Counted from the first letter of the stretch, positions 38,052-46,273 are shown. The stretch: DNA of 64,000 bases from Herbaspirillum sp. ST 5-3 (GCF_004804275.1 NZ_STGI01000008.1:62001-126000); one strand, 5' to 3'. Notes: generated by a model from the sequence alone, not told the origin. Translations and numbers: made by a program.

Positions 38052-38972
38052 ATGAGTACATTTGAAATTCATCGTGCGACGAAACGCCGGGCCAAGCTGC
38101 GTCTTGGCATGTCGGGGCCCGCGGGCAGCGGCAAAACCTATTCCGCATTGCTGATCGCCAGCGGCCTGGGTGGCCGCATCGGCATGATCGACACCGAACA
38201 TGGCAGCGGCGACTTGTACGCCGATCTGCTGCCGGAAGGCTACGACGTGCTGTCGTTGACGCCGCCGTACACGCCCAGCCGGTATATTGAAGCGATTCAT
38301 GCGCTTGAGGATGCCGGTGTTTCCACGATCATCGTCGACAGTCTGACGCATGCATGGAGCGGCGAAGGTGGTTCGCTCGACCGTCAGGGCAAGATCGCCG
38401 ACAAGTCGGGCAATAGCTGGCAGGCATGGCGGCAGGTGACGCCGGAGCATAACGCGCTGGTCGAGGCCTTGCTGCAAAGCCCTTGCCACATCATCGCAAC
38501 CATGCGCGCAAAGACGGAATACGTGCAGGAGAAGGACGAGCGGACCGGCAAGCAGGTGGTGCGCAAAATCGGCCTGGCGCCGATCATGCGCGACGGCATC
38601 GAATACGAATTCACCACCTTCTTCGAACTCGACGTGCAGCACATGGCCTACGTCGGCAAGGACCGCACACGCTTGTTCGACAACATGATCTTCCGCCCTG
38701 AAATCGAGACCGGACACAAGCTTCTTGGCTGGCTGGATTCCGGAGAGGATTTCCCGATCATGCGCAAGACGATGCTCGCCGATCAAAAGAACGAGCTGAT
38801 CGATTCCATCGACCATGCGCGTTCGCTGGATGAGCTGTTCAAGGCCTTCTCCACCGCCTATCGCGCCGCCAACGCCTTGTCCGATTCGGCTGCGTTGTCC
38901 GAACTGACCCAGGCAAAGGACAGGCGCAAGGCCGAGCTGGAAGAACATGAGGAAATGGGAGAGCCAGCATGA
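38052..38972 (+). CDS. Sak4-like RecA-fold ATPase (AAA_24, phage recombination)
   Basis: A 306-aa ATPase. Walker A is GPAGSGKT (22-29), the second acidic motif is IDTEHGSGDLYAD, and Walker B is TIIVDSLTHAWSG. This combination, with RKIGLAPIMRDGIEYEFTTFFELD further on, matches phage nucleotide-binding proteins that include the single-strand-annealing recombinase Sak4. Such proteins work with an SSB, which is encoded two genes downstream. AGGAAG lies nine bases before ATG 38052; an in-frame ATG at 37947 with GAGG upstream would add 35 acidic residues. The stop overlaps the Gp157 start (ATGA). Confidence 0.8.
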   Translation: MSTFEIHRATKRRAKLRLGMSGPAGSGKTYSALLIASGLGGRIGMIDTEHGSGDLYADLLPEGYDVLSLTPPYTPSRYIEAIHALEDAGVSTIIVDSLTHAWSGEGGSLDRQGKIADKSGNSWQAWRQVTPEHNALVEALLQSPCHIIATMRAKTEYVQEKDERTGKQVVRKIGLAPIMRDGIEYEFTTFFELDVQHMAYVGKDRTRLFDNMIFRPEIETGHKLLGWLDSGEDFPIMRKTMLADQKNELIDSIDHARSLDELFKAFSTAYRAANALSDSAALSELTQAKDRRKAELEEHEEMGEPA

Positions 38973-39475
38973 ATCCGGTGTTTGAAGCCTTCGAACTCGC
39001 TGCGCAGTACAGGCAGCTTGCCGAATTGCTGGCCGATCGGCATGACGATGAGCAGGTGATCGCGGATACGCTGGAAAGCATTTCCGGACCGCTCGACGAG
39101 CAGCTGGAGAACCTGGCGAAAATGGTGCGCAACATCGAGTCCGCCGATCGCGGCGTGCAAGAGACCATTGCCGGCCTCGAAGCCCGGCATGCCGCCTTGC
39201 AGCGTGCTGCGGAGCGCGGTCGCAAACTGATTCTCGATGTCATGCGGATGGCGCAACGCGATCGAGCAACGACAGCGCTGTTCTCGATCGCAGTCAAGAA
39301 GAATCCGCCGGTGGTGGTCGTCGACTCTGCCGCCGAATTGCCCCCGACCTATCTGACCTATCACGAACCTCCGCCGCCGACGCCCAACAAGAAAGCGATC
39401 GCTGCGGCGCTGAAGGCCGGGATGCCGGTGCCGGGTGCCCACTGTGAGCAGGGTGTACGGCTAGAAATTCATTAG
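38969..39475 (+). CDS. Siphovirus Gp157-family protein
   Basis: A 168-aa protein. The N-terminal 100 residues are helical and likely coiled coil ([37 protein letters not shown]). The C-terminal part follows the Gp157 pattern: a [19 protein letters not shown] strand pair, then [26 protein letters not shown] and VPGAH. The family occurs in phage early regions near recombination genes; function is not established. It overlaps the Sak4-like gene by four bases and is followed by ssb after 22 bases. Confidence 0.82.
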   Translation: MNPVFEAFELAAQYRQLAELLADRHDDEQVIADTLESISGPLDEQLENLAKMVRNIESADRGVQETIAGLEARHAALQRAAERGRKLILDVMRMAQRDRATTALFSIAVKKNPPVVVVDSAAELPPTYLTYHEPPPPTPNKKAIAAALKAGMPVPGAHCEQGVRLEIH

Positions 39476-39497
39476 ATCAATCCACATGGAGATTGTC

Positions 39498-39950
39498 ATG
39501 GCTACACTGAACAAAGTGACTCTGATCGGATATCTCGGACACGATCCCGAAATGCGCACCACGATGGGCGGTGACGCGGTCGCGCATCTTGCGCTCGCCA
39601 CCACCGAGACATGGAAGGACAAGGCCAGCGGCGAAAAGAAACAGGCGACGGAATGGCATCGCATCGTGCTGTATCGGAAGCTCGCCGAAATCGCCGGCCA
39701 GTATCTGAAAAAAGGATCGCACGTCTATGTCGAAGGGCGCTTGCAGACGCGCAAGTGGACCGGCAAGGATGATGTGGATCGTTACGTGACGGAGATCATT
39801 GCGGACGACATGCGCATGCTTGGCGCGCGGCCTTCCAACCATGAGTCCGACGAAGAAACGCATGTTGACGGCAAGGCGGCCACCACGTCGCAACAGGCAC
39901 GGCCGCAGCCTGCGCGCTATGAATACGAGGATGACGCGATTCCATTCTAG
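39498..39950 (+). CDS. ssb: Single-stranded DNA-binding protein (cassette copy)
   Basis: A 150-aa OB-fold SSB. It starts [19 protein letters not shown], continues [37 protein letters not shown], and ends in the acidic partner-binding tail DDAIPF, close to the canonical DDDIPF. GGAG precedes ATG 39498. It is probably the phage-type SSB of the recombination cassette rather than the main chromosomal copy, which usually sits next to uvrA; only a whole genome could confirm that. The MocR gene ends 2 bases away on the other strand. Confidence 0.92.
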   Translation: MATLNKVTLIGYLGHDPEMRTTMGGDAVAHLALATTETWKDKASGEKKQATEWHRIVLYRKLAEIAGQYLKKGSHVYVEGRLQTRKWTGKDDVDRYVTEIIADDMRMLGARPSNHESDEETHVDGKAATTSQQARPQPARYEYEDDAIPF

Positions 39951-39952
39951 GG

Positions 39953-41371
39953 TTAGAGCTTGCGGAAAAACTCGATCAGCTCCGGCGCATCCGAATAGGC
40001 GACGTTAAAGCGAAACCAGGGATAGGCGGGCTCGGATAGTTGAAAGAACTCGCCCGGCGCCAGCCAGATGCCTTTTTGCAGCGCTCGGTCTGCAATCTCC
40101 CGCGCGCTCATGTCCGGTCGATCGAGCCTGGCCCAATAGAACATGCCGCCGCGCGGCGCTGCAAACGGGATCAGGCCGACCTTTTCCAGTCTGGCGCCGA
40201 TATGTGCCTGCGAGGTCATCAGCGATGCCGACAGGCGCTCCACATGCTTGCGGTGATGCCCTTCGGTCAGCACGGTATGTACCAGCCGTTCGGTGAGTTC
40301 GGAACTGGTCAGCGTCAGGGCCATCTTGGTGCGTGCCAGCTCGCGCGCAAGTTCAGGCCGGCATGCGGCAAATCCCATGCGCAGCGAAGGTGCGATGGTC
40401 TTCGAGAATCCACCGACATAAATCACGCGCTGCAGACCGTCCAGCGCAGCCAGCATGGGATCGGTCGGCTGCGCCAGCTCACGGTACAAGTCGTCTTCCA
40501 CTACCCAGAAATTATGCCGCTCGGCGATCTGCAGCACGCGCATGGCACAAGCCGGCGTGTAAGAGGTGCCGGTCGGATTCTGCAGGATCGGATTGGTGAA
40601 AAACAGTTTCGGCCGGTGCTCGCGTGCCAATCGCTCCAGTGCGTCGATGTCCACGCCCGTCGGCAGGCGCGGCACGCCGATTACGTTCACGTCCGCCAGT
40701 CGCAGAATCGCCAGCAGATTGCAATAACCCGGATCTTCCATCAGCACCGTATCGCCGCGCTTGATCATGGTTCGCACGATCAGGTCGAGTGCCTGCGTCG
40801 CGCCGTGCGTCGTGACCACTTGATCGAGCGATACTTCCAGCGCCCAGCGGCCAAGAAACTGCGCAATGCTCTGCCGCAGGGGCACATAACCGTAGGGATG
40901 GCCGTACCCGACTTGCTGCGTCGCGGAGGCGCGTACCGCGCGTCGTTCGGCCAGGTGCAAACCTTCGGCGTCCAGCAATTTGTTCGGCAGCCAGCCACAG
41001 CCGGCCTTGATCGGCACCCGGTCGTCGGCGAATACTTCCGACAGCAGCCAGGCGGAATCGATCATCGGATTGGACGGGATGACCGGCCGCCCGGCGTTTC
41101 GTGCGGCATCCCGTTGTTGCACGAAGAAGCCGGCGCCGCGCCGGGCAAGGACGAGCCCGGTGGCGACCAGCCGTTCATACGCTTCGACGGTAGTGGAAAT
41201 GCTGATGCCCTGCGCGGAGGCAAACTGGCGGACCGAGGGCAGACGCTCGCCCGTGCGCAGTTGGCCGCTCTCGATCATTCGGGCAAGCGCCGCAGATACC
41301 TGGTCGACGAGGCCGAGCTCGGAATCAGCATCCAGTGCCAGGTTGAAGTTCTCGGGTCGTTGTCGCGCCAT
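39953..41371 (-). CDS. MocR/GntR-type PLP-dependent transcriptional regulator
   Basis: A 472-aa fusion of an N-terminal GntR winged helix (LVDQVSAALARMIESGQLRTGERLPSVRQFASAQGIS) and a C-terminal type-I aminotransferase fold (HGATQALDLIVRTM, VEDDLYRELA, and the PLP-lysine region YVGGFSKTIAPSLRMGF). MocR proteins such as GabR and PdxR sense PLP or amino compounds. ATG 41371 was chosen because an AGG ribosome site precedes it and the repeat cluster at 41386-41426 then falls upstream; in-frame ATGs at 41410 and 41494 would place the repeats inside the gene. It is divergent from the omega-aminotransferase. Confidence 0.88.
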   Translation of the reverse strand: MARQRPENFNLALDADSELGLVDQVSAALARMIESGQLRTGERLPSVRQFASAQGISISTTVEAYERLVATGLVLARRGAGFFVQQRDAARNAGRPVIPSNPMIDSAWLLSEVFADDRVPIKAGCGWLPNKLLDAEGLHLAERRAVRASATQQVGYGHPYGYVPLRQSIAQFLGRWALEVSLDQVVTTHGATQALDLIVRTMIKRGDTVLMEDPGYCNLLAILRLADVNVIGVPRLPTGVDIDALERLAREHRPKLFFTNPILQNPTGTSYTPACAMRVLQIAERHNFWVVEDDLYRELAQPTDPMLAALDGLQRVIYVGGFSKTIAPSLRMGFAACRPELARELARTKMALTLTSSELTERLVHTVLTEGHHRKHVERLSASLMTSQAHIGARLEKVGLIPFAAPRGGMFYWARLDRPDMSAREIADRALQKGIWLAPGEFFQLSEPAYPWFRFNVAYSDAPELIEFFRKL

Positions 41372-41385
41372 GATTGCCTGTCTAT

Positions 41386-41426
41386 GCACTGTCGGCAGTA
41401 CAGTGCTCATGAATGGGCAGTACAGT
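41386..41426. promoter_or_regulatory. Candidate MocR operator: direct and inverted repeats
   Basis: GGCAGTACAGT occurs twice (41394-41404 and 41416-41426), 22 bases apart or two helical turns. The first copy overlaps a perfect inverted repeat GCACTGT-N7-ACAGTGC (41386-41406). Paired direct repeats in a divergent promoter are the known pattern for MocR regulators. Confidence 0.65.
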
Positions 41427-41514
41427 TTTTCGGGTAAATGCGAAGTGTATCTAACAATGCGAATTGTAGCTGCAATAATGAGCTGCACAACCAACTAGAT
41501 TACGGAATAGAGCA

Positions 41515-42834
41515 ATGAGCCAACAGCCAGAGTCTCAAGACATGTCCGCCTACTGGATGCCCTTTACGGCAAACCGCGATTTCAAGGCGAGCCCGCGCCT
41601 GCTGGTGTCGGCGGAGGGCATGTATTACCGCGATGTCGCGGGCAATACAGTGCTCGACGGCACGGCCGGCTTGTGGTGCGTGCCGGTCGGACACGCGCAG
41701 CCGAAAATCGTCAAGGCGGTGCAGGAAATGATCGCCACGCTCGACTATGCGCCGTCTTTCCAGATGGGGCACCCGGCCGCATTCGAGCTGGCGGAGCGTT
41801 TGAAGCAATACACCGGCGGCCGTTTCAGCCAGGTGTTTTACACCAATTCAGGTTCGGAATCGGTTGATACCGCTCTCAAGATCGCGCTGGCCTACCATCG
41901 CGTGCGTGGCGATGGGTCGCGCACCCGTCTGATCGGGCGCGAGCGCGGCTATCATGGCGTCGGTTTCGGCGGCATGTCGGTCGGCGGTATCGCCGGCAAT
42001 CGCAAATCCTTCGGACCCTTGCTGGTCGGTGTGGATCATCTGCCGCACACGCACAATCTGCAGGAAAACGCCTTCACCCGGGGTGAACCGGCGTGGGGCG
42101 CGCATCTTGCCGATGAACTGGAGCGCATCGTCGCCTTGCATGATGCCTCCAACATCGCCGCTGTGATCGTCGAGCCGGTGGCTGGATCGACCGGCGTGCT
42201 GATTCCGCCGAAGGGCTATCTCAAGCGCTTGCGCGAGATTTGCACCAAGCACGGCATCCTGCTGATTTTCGACGAAGTGATCACGGGCTTCGGACGCCTG
42301 ACGACGCCGTTTGCCTTCGATTATTTCGATGTCGAACCGGACTTGGTGACAACCGCGAAAGGCCTGACCAATGGCGTGGTGCCGATGGGCGCAGTATTCG
42401 TCAAGCAGGCGATTCACGATGCGCTGATGGACGGACCTGCGGGCATCGAACTGTTCCATGGCTATACCTATTCCGGCCATCCGCTCGCCTGCGCAGCGGC
42501 GCTTGCCACGCTCGACGTATTCGCGGAGCAAAAGGTGCTGGAGAACGCCGGCAGCCTCGCAAGCTATTGGGAAGATGCGGTGCATTCGCTCAAGGGGCTG
42601 CCGAACGTCATCGACTTGCGCAATATCGGGCTGATCGCGGGTATCGAACTGGCGTCCATTCCCGGCAAGCCCGGCGCGCGTGCAATGAATGCATTCAAAC
42701 GGGCTTTCGCCGAAGGCATCCTGATTCGCGTGACCGGCGACATCATCGCGCTGTCGCCGCCCCTGATCCTCGAAAAGAAGCACATCGACGAACTGTTCGG
42801 CAAGCTGGCCGACATCCTCAAGACGCTCGATTGA
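41515..42834 (+). CDS. Omega-aminotransferase (beta-alanine:pyruvate type)
   Basis: A 439-aa class-III PLP aminotransferase. It starts with the AYWMPFTANRDFKASPR segment typical of beta-alanine:pyruvate transaminases, has YTNSGSESVDTALKIALAYHR (PLP phosphate loop), the aspartate motif LLIFDEVITGFGR and the Schiff-base lysine in TTAKGLTNGVVPMGAV. It likely moves an amino group from beta-alanine or another omega-amine to pyruvate. The divergent MocR regulator and shared repeat region suggest PLP-regulator control by substrate. Confidence 0.92.
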   Translation: MSQQPESQDMSAYWMPFTANRDFKASPRLLVSAEGMYYRDVAGNTVLDGTAGLWCVPVGHAQPKIVKAVQEMIATLDYAPSFQMGHPAAFELAERLKQYTGGRFSQVFYTNSGSESVDTALKIALAYHRVRGDGSRTRLIGRERGYHGVGFGGMSVGGIAGNRKSFGPLLVGVDHLPHTHNLQENAFTRGEPAWGAHLADELERIVALHDASNIAAVIVEPVAGSTGVLIPPKGYLKRLREICTKHGILLIFDEVITGFGRLTTPFAFDYFDVEPDLVTTAKGLTNGVVPMGAVFVKQAIHDALMDGPAGIELFHGYTYSGHPLACAAALATLDVFAEQKVLENAGSLASYWEDAVHSLKGLPNVIDLRNIGLIAGIELASIPGKPGARAMNAFKRAFAEGILIRVTGDIIALSPPLILEKKHIDELFGKLADILKTLD

Positions 42835-43279
42835 CGCGAGCCGGTGGCCGGCTTCACGGTCGGCCGCCTTCCTGATCCGACGGCTCCGTTACGCATCCAC
42901 TCTGGCCCTGCATACCACGGGCCTGTTTCCCTTCTCAAAGCAGTAATCCAGGCCATCATGCTCCCCGGAAAAGCGGAGGAAGGCAGTCTCGACCGCCATC
43001 CTGAACGCGGGCTGCCATGATTTCAGCGAAAAGACGGCAGAGAAGCGTTACGACATGGACGGCATGATCCGCAACAGGCTAGAATTCCTGCGCGCAAGCG
43101 TGATTGCAAAAAAACCAGAGACCGCGCGCCATTGCTTGCGAACCCATTGCCGATGCGGTTCAGCATGGCGGCATGCGCGGCATGTGCTGCATATGCAGAG
43201 AAGGCGGGATGGCGATGATTGAAGAGCGCCCGCATGTATCACGGTATTGACAACAAACACTTATCTTTCTGGAGAACTC
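42835..43279 (+). other. Gene-free stretch with possible decayed reading frame
   Basis: No complete gene is supported in these 445 bases. A short GC inverted repeat follows the aminotransferase (AGCCGG-TGG-CCGGCT). Between about 42946 and 43221 one plus-strand frame is open and reads protein-like (for example ILNAGCHDFSEKTAEKRYDM), but it has no start codon before an internal ATG at 43054. It may be a gene remnant or chance. Confidence 0.3.
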
Positions 43280-43861
43280 ATGAAAAAGCCGTCATCGTAT
43301 GTGCGCCCATTGTTGGTTTTCGCTCTCGTCAGTGGCCTGAGCGCCTGCGGCGGCGGCAGCAGTTCTAGCAATGTCGCGCTGAGCGGAAGCATCACCGGAT
43401 TGACGTCCGGATCGCTCACGCTGTCGGATGGCTACAGCACGGTTGCGATCGCCACCAATGCAGCCAGCTTCACCTTTCCCTATCGCGTCAACGTCGGCGC
43501 CGCCTATAACGTCACGGTTCAGGCGCAACCTGCCGACATCAGTTGCGCTGTCGCCAACGGCGCAGGCATCGCAGGTTCATCGGACATCAGCAATGTGCAG
43601 GTGACGTGCGCGCCGAATCACACCTTGGGAGGAACCATTACCGGCCTGACCGCAGGCGGCCTGGTGCTCGCCAATGGCAGCGATACCGTCAGCCCTGCGG
43701 CCAACGCCACGACTTTCGCTTTCCCGGTGAAGGTCGGTGGCGGCTTCGCCTACGGAGTCACCATCCTTACCCAACCGACTGGGAAGACCTGCACTGTCCA
43801 GAACGGCGCGGGATACATGGGTACAAGCGATGTGGTCAACGTGCAAGTCACTTGCTCCTGA
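43280..43861 (+). CDS. Repeat-containing lipoprotein, copy 1
   Basis: A 193-aa predicted lipoprotein with lipobox LSAC followed by GGGSSSS. The rest is two copies of a repeat of about 78 residues: each begins LxGxITGLTxGxLxLxxGxxTV, passes through AxNAxxFxFPxxV and VTxxxQPxxxxC, and ends in SDxxNVQVTC. Each repeat carries two cysteines that could form a disulfide, suiting a periplasmic or surface protein. GGAG precedes ATG 43280. A paralog follows directly. Function unknown. Confidence 0.82.
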   Translation: MKKPSSYVRPLLVFALVSGLSACGGGSSSSNVALSGSITGLTSGSLTLSDGYSTVAIATNAASFTFPYRVNVGAAYNVTVQAQPADISCAVANGAGIAGSSDISNVQVTCAPNHTLGGTITGLTAGGLVLANGSDTVSPAANATTFAFPVKVGGGFAYGVTILTQPTGKTCTVQNGAGYMGTSDVVNVQVTCS

Positions 43862-43924
43862 CAAAACCCGGCAGTTTCGACCTCAATGCATTCCTATACA
43901 CAAACCAGATTTCCGGAGATTTTC

Positions 43925-44503
43925 ATGCAGACATTCAGCGGGTATATTCGCGCGTTCCTTAGCCTGGCCGTGCTGGCCGGACTCGCCGCGTGCGGCGGCG
44001 GGCATTCGACAGTGGAGCTGGGCGGGAAAGTGACCGGCCTGACGCGCGACGGACTGGCGCTCGCGAATGGCAACAGCACCATCACGATTCCCGCCAATGC
44101 GACTTCCTACAAGTTTCCGGATGAGATCGACAATTTTGCGGACTACAACGTGACGATCCTGTCGCAACCTGTCGGCATTACCTGCAACCTGGTCAACGCC
44201 AAGGGCTCCGCCACCGGCATACCGATTACGTGGGTGAACGTCTCCTGCAGCCAGAATACCTATACGCTGGGTGGAACGATCACCGGGCTGACTGCCGGAC
44301 CGCTCGTGCTTGTCAATGGCAGCGATACCGTGAGCATCAGCGCCAACAGCACTTCGTATGTCTTTCCGACAGCCGTTGCGCAGGGAGCCGTCTATGGGGT
44401 TGCGGTATTGACGCAGCCGCCGGGATTGACATGCAGCGTGACGAACGGAACGGCCGTGATGGGTTCGGGCAACGTGACAAACGTCCAGGTTAACTGCCAG
44501 TAA
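43925..44503 (+). CDS. Repeat-containing lipoprotein, copy 2
   Basis: A 192-aa paralog of the preceding gene: lipobox LAAC then GGGHS, and two repeats of the same design (GGKVTGLTRDGLALANGNSTITI..., then GGTITGLTAGPLVLVNGSDTVSI...). The second repeat is closest to the second repeat of copy 1, indicating whole-gene duplication rather than repeat expansion. GGAG precedes ATG 43925. A hairpin terminator follows at 44508. The function is unknown; beta-rich repeats with paired cysteines suggest an extracytoplasmic role. Confidence 0.82.
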   Translation: MQTFSGYIRAFLSLAVLAGLAACGGGHSTVELGGKVTGLTRDGLALANGNSTITIPANATSYKFPDEIDNFADYNVTILSQPVGITCNLVNAKGSATGIPITWVNVSCSQNTYTLGGTITGLTAGPLVLVNGSDTVSISANSTSYVFPTAVAQGAVYGVAVLTQPPGLTCSVTNGTAVMGSGNVTNVQVNCQ

Positions 44504-44507
44504 TATC

Positions 44508-44534
44508 AGCGGCGATTTCTTCGCCGCTCCTTTC
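44508..44534 (+). terminator. Terminator after lipoprotein pair
   Basis: AGCGGCGA-TTTCT-TCGCCGCT followed by a pyrimidine-rich CCTTTCATT tract, five bases beyond the stop codon of lipoprotein copy 2. Confidence 0.65.
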
Positions 44535-44686
44535 ATTAGCGCGGATGGACGAAGTCCGCGCACGCGCTTCGCCCGGTGGAAAACGATAGAACTTCCGGCA
44601 GGAGCGCGTAGTCATAGTTTCATTACAGCTAGTTGTCGCTCTTGCAAGCGAGGCAGAGCGGTCATAGTGAATCGGCGCGCTTGCGG

Positions 44687-44965
44687 TTGCCTACCGATGT
44701 TGTTCGGCACCTGCGGCCATGCTCGCTCTTGAACAACAAATGCCACGTCTCTTCCATCGCGCAAGAGAAGGAGCGCAATCCCCGTCTCGGCAAAGGAAGG
44801 ACGCTGGAGCAGTTCAAGGAGATCATGGCCGGCCTGAACCTGCCATATCCGAAGTTCATCGACCGTGCCGTTCCGGGTAACAGGCAGTGTGGCGTTTGCC
44901 CTGCCGATCTCCCGGACAAACTCGCCCGATACTGCGCAAGGATGACAGACAGCCAACAGGGGTAA
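44687..44965 (+). pseudogene. 3' remnant of ETHE1-like MBL-fold hydrolase
   Basis: Only the C-terminal part of a persulfide-dioxygenase/ETHE1-type metallo-beta-lactamase protein is recognisable. Residues NNKCHVSSIAQEKERNPRLG, TLEQFKEIMAGLNLPYPKFI and DRAVPGNRQCG match the family's final 60 residues. The upstream metal-binding HxHxDH half is absent, and just before NNKCH the expected HDY turns into unrelated sequence. The nearest in-frame starts give no MBL domain. It lies directly upstream of a DUF442 gene, a domain often paired with such hydrolases, so a former operon partner has decayed. Confidence 0.65.
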
Positions 44966-44992
44966 TCCTGCCGAAACTCGAAAGGAGTGGCC

Positions 44993-45430
44993 ATGAATCG
45001 ATTCAAGCAGCTTGAAGACAGCATCTTCATCGGCCCGCAACCGAGCGATCAAGATCTGAAGCAGGCAAGGCAACTCGGGATCAGGACCGTGATCGATTTC
45101 AGACTGCCGAATGAGACCGAAAAGCGAAATGAAACACTTGCGGCCGACAATGGATTGGACTACGTGAACATCCCGGTGAACAAGACAGATCTCTCGGAGG
45201 AGCAGATCAATGAACTGGATCGCGTCATGCGCGAGAAAGATGGTCCGTTTCTCATCCATTGCGCAAGCGGCGCGCGCGCTGCAATGCTGCTGAGCTTGAG
45301 CAAAGCGAAACGGCATGGTTGGACTGCGCAGCGCACCTTTGAAGAAGCGCGTGCAATGGGATTCGATCTGGAGAACTCGCCGGAATTTTCCGCGTTTGTC
45401 GCGGCGGTGGCGTCGGATGAGGCACGGTGA
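44993..45430 (+). CDS. DUF442 (BLH) protein-tyrosine-phosphatase-like protein
   Basis: A 145-aa protein of the beta-lactamase-hydrolase-like phosphatase family. The catalytic P-loop is FLIHCASGARAAML, a CX5R motif, and IFIGPQPSDQDLKQARQLGIRTVIDFRLPNE is the typical N-terminal half. Relatives occur fused or adjacent to ETHE1-type persulfide dioxygenases and rhodaneses in sulfide detoxification. AAAGGAG lies upstream of ATG 44993; an in-frame TTG/GTG two codons earlier is possible. Its MBL neighbour is a remnant, so the gene may have lost its partner. Confidence 0.85.
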   Translation: MNRFKQLEDSIFIGPQPSDQDLKQARQLGIRTVIDFRLPNETEKRNETLAADNGLDYVNIPVNKTDLSEEQINELDRVMREKDGPFLIHCASGARAAMLLSLSKAKRHGWTAQRTFEEARAMGFDLENSPEFSAFVAAVASDEAR

Positions 45431-45469
45431 CGCATCGGTCGATGCGCGAAATTGACAGACTGGTGAATA

Positions 45470-45545
<76 letters not shown>

Positions 45546-45663
45546 CATGGAACTTGATTCTATTGACTCGTGCTGTTTGATGCAAGGGGTCAACCGGATT
45601 TGCTTGATCAAAAACGTGGTTTCAGGTGTGTTTTCAAAAAACATCTACAAGTGATTGAATCTG

Positions 45664-45693
45664 TTGACGGAAATTCGTCCGGCCCACTATAGT
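45664..45693 (+). promoter_or_regulatory. Promoter of the zapA operon
   Basis: TTGACG (45664-45669), 18 bases, TATAGT (45688-45693). The predicted transcription start coincides with the A of the first gene's ATG at 45700, suggesting a leaderless mRNA. Confidence 0.65.
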
Positions 45694-45699
45694 GACGGG

Positions 45700-45918
45700 A
45701 TGATTTCCGATTTTCATCAACTTTCCGAAAAAGTCACGCAGCTCGCCGAACTGGCGCAGTCCCTGCGACGGGAAAACGCCGACTTGCGGCTGACGATGGC
45801 TTCGCTCTCTGCGGAGAATGCCGAGCTGTCGAAGCGCATCGAGGAGGCGTATCACCGCGTATCCGCACTGTTGGCAAAGATTCCCGCACCCGACGAGCAG
45901 AATGAGGAGGCGGCATGA
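45700..45918 (+). CDS. Small coiled-coil protein upstream of ZapA
   Basis: A 72-aa protein that is almost entirely predicted coiled coil: ISDFHQLSEKVTQLAELAQSLRRENADLRLTMASLSAENAELSKRIEEAYHRV with hydrophobic heptads. It resembles ZapB-like division proteins in size and character, but the identity is not proven. It overlaps zapA by four bases (ATGA). The ATG at 45700 lies about seven bases after the -10 box, leaving no room for a ribosome-binding site. An in-frame start at 45655 would begin upstream of the promoter and is rejected. Confidence 0.75.
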   Translation: MISDFHQLSEKVTQLAELAQSLRRENADLRLTMASLSAENAELSKRIEEAYHRVSALLAKIPAPDEQNEEAA

Positions 45919-46226
45919 TCCAGCTTGACGTGACGATCATGGGTACGCCATACCGCCTGGCGTGCAAGGAAGGTGAGGAAGCGACGCTGCAGCAGGCTGT
46001 CAATTATCTGAACGACCGGATGTGTGCGATTCGCGATGCCGGAAAGGTGAAGGGCAACGATCGCATCGCCGTGATGGCAGCGCTCGGCATCGCCGCGGAA
46101 TTGCTCTCGACCAAGTCCGAGGAAGGCCCGTTCTCCGGCATGACGGTCTCGGAAGTGAAGCAGAAAATTGCAGCAATGCATACCGTGCTGGATGCTGCGC
46201 TTGCACCGCAAGAGAACCTTTTCTGA
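45915..46226 (+). CDS. zapA: Cell division protein ZapA
   Basis: A 103-aa FtsZ-ring-associated protein. It starts QLDVTIMGTPYRLACKEGEEATLQQAVNYLNDRM, the ZapA signature, and continues with the helix DRIAVMAALGIAAELLS and a C-terminal coiled segment. ZapA cross-links FtsZ filaments at the division site. The 6S RNA gene follows downstream, the same zapA-ssrS order as in enterobacteria. GAGGAGG precedes the ATG within the upstream coiled-coil gene. Confidence 0.94.
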   Translation: MIQLDVTIMGTPYRLACKEGEEATLQQAVNYLNDRMCAIRDAGKVKGNDRIAVMAALGIAAELLSTKSEEGPFSGMTVSEVKQKIAAMHTVLDAALAPQENLF

Positions 46227-46273
46227 TGCGCTGCGGCGCTCCGAAAGCGCCAGGAAATTTTTCCGCAAAGTCT

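Noticed and set aside
36527-39950. Complete prophage
   Set aside because: Only early-region-type genes are present; no integrase, structural, packaging or lysis genes lie within or next to the block, and no attachment-site duplication was recognised.
43280-44503. Repeats as a possible CRISPR or DNA-level tandem array
   Set aside because: The similarity is at protein level in long coding units; there are no short identical direct repeats with unique spacers.
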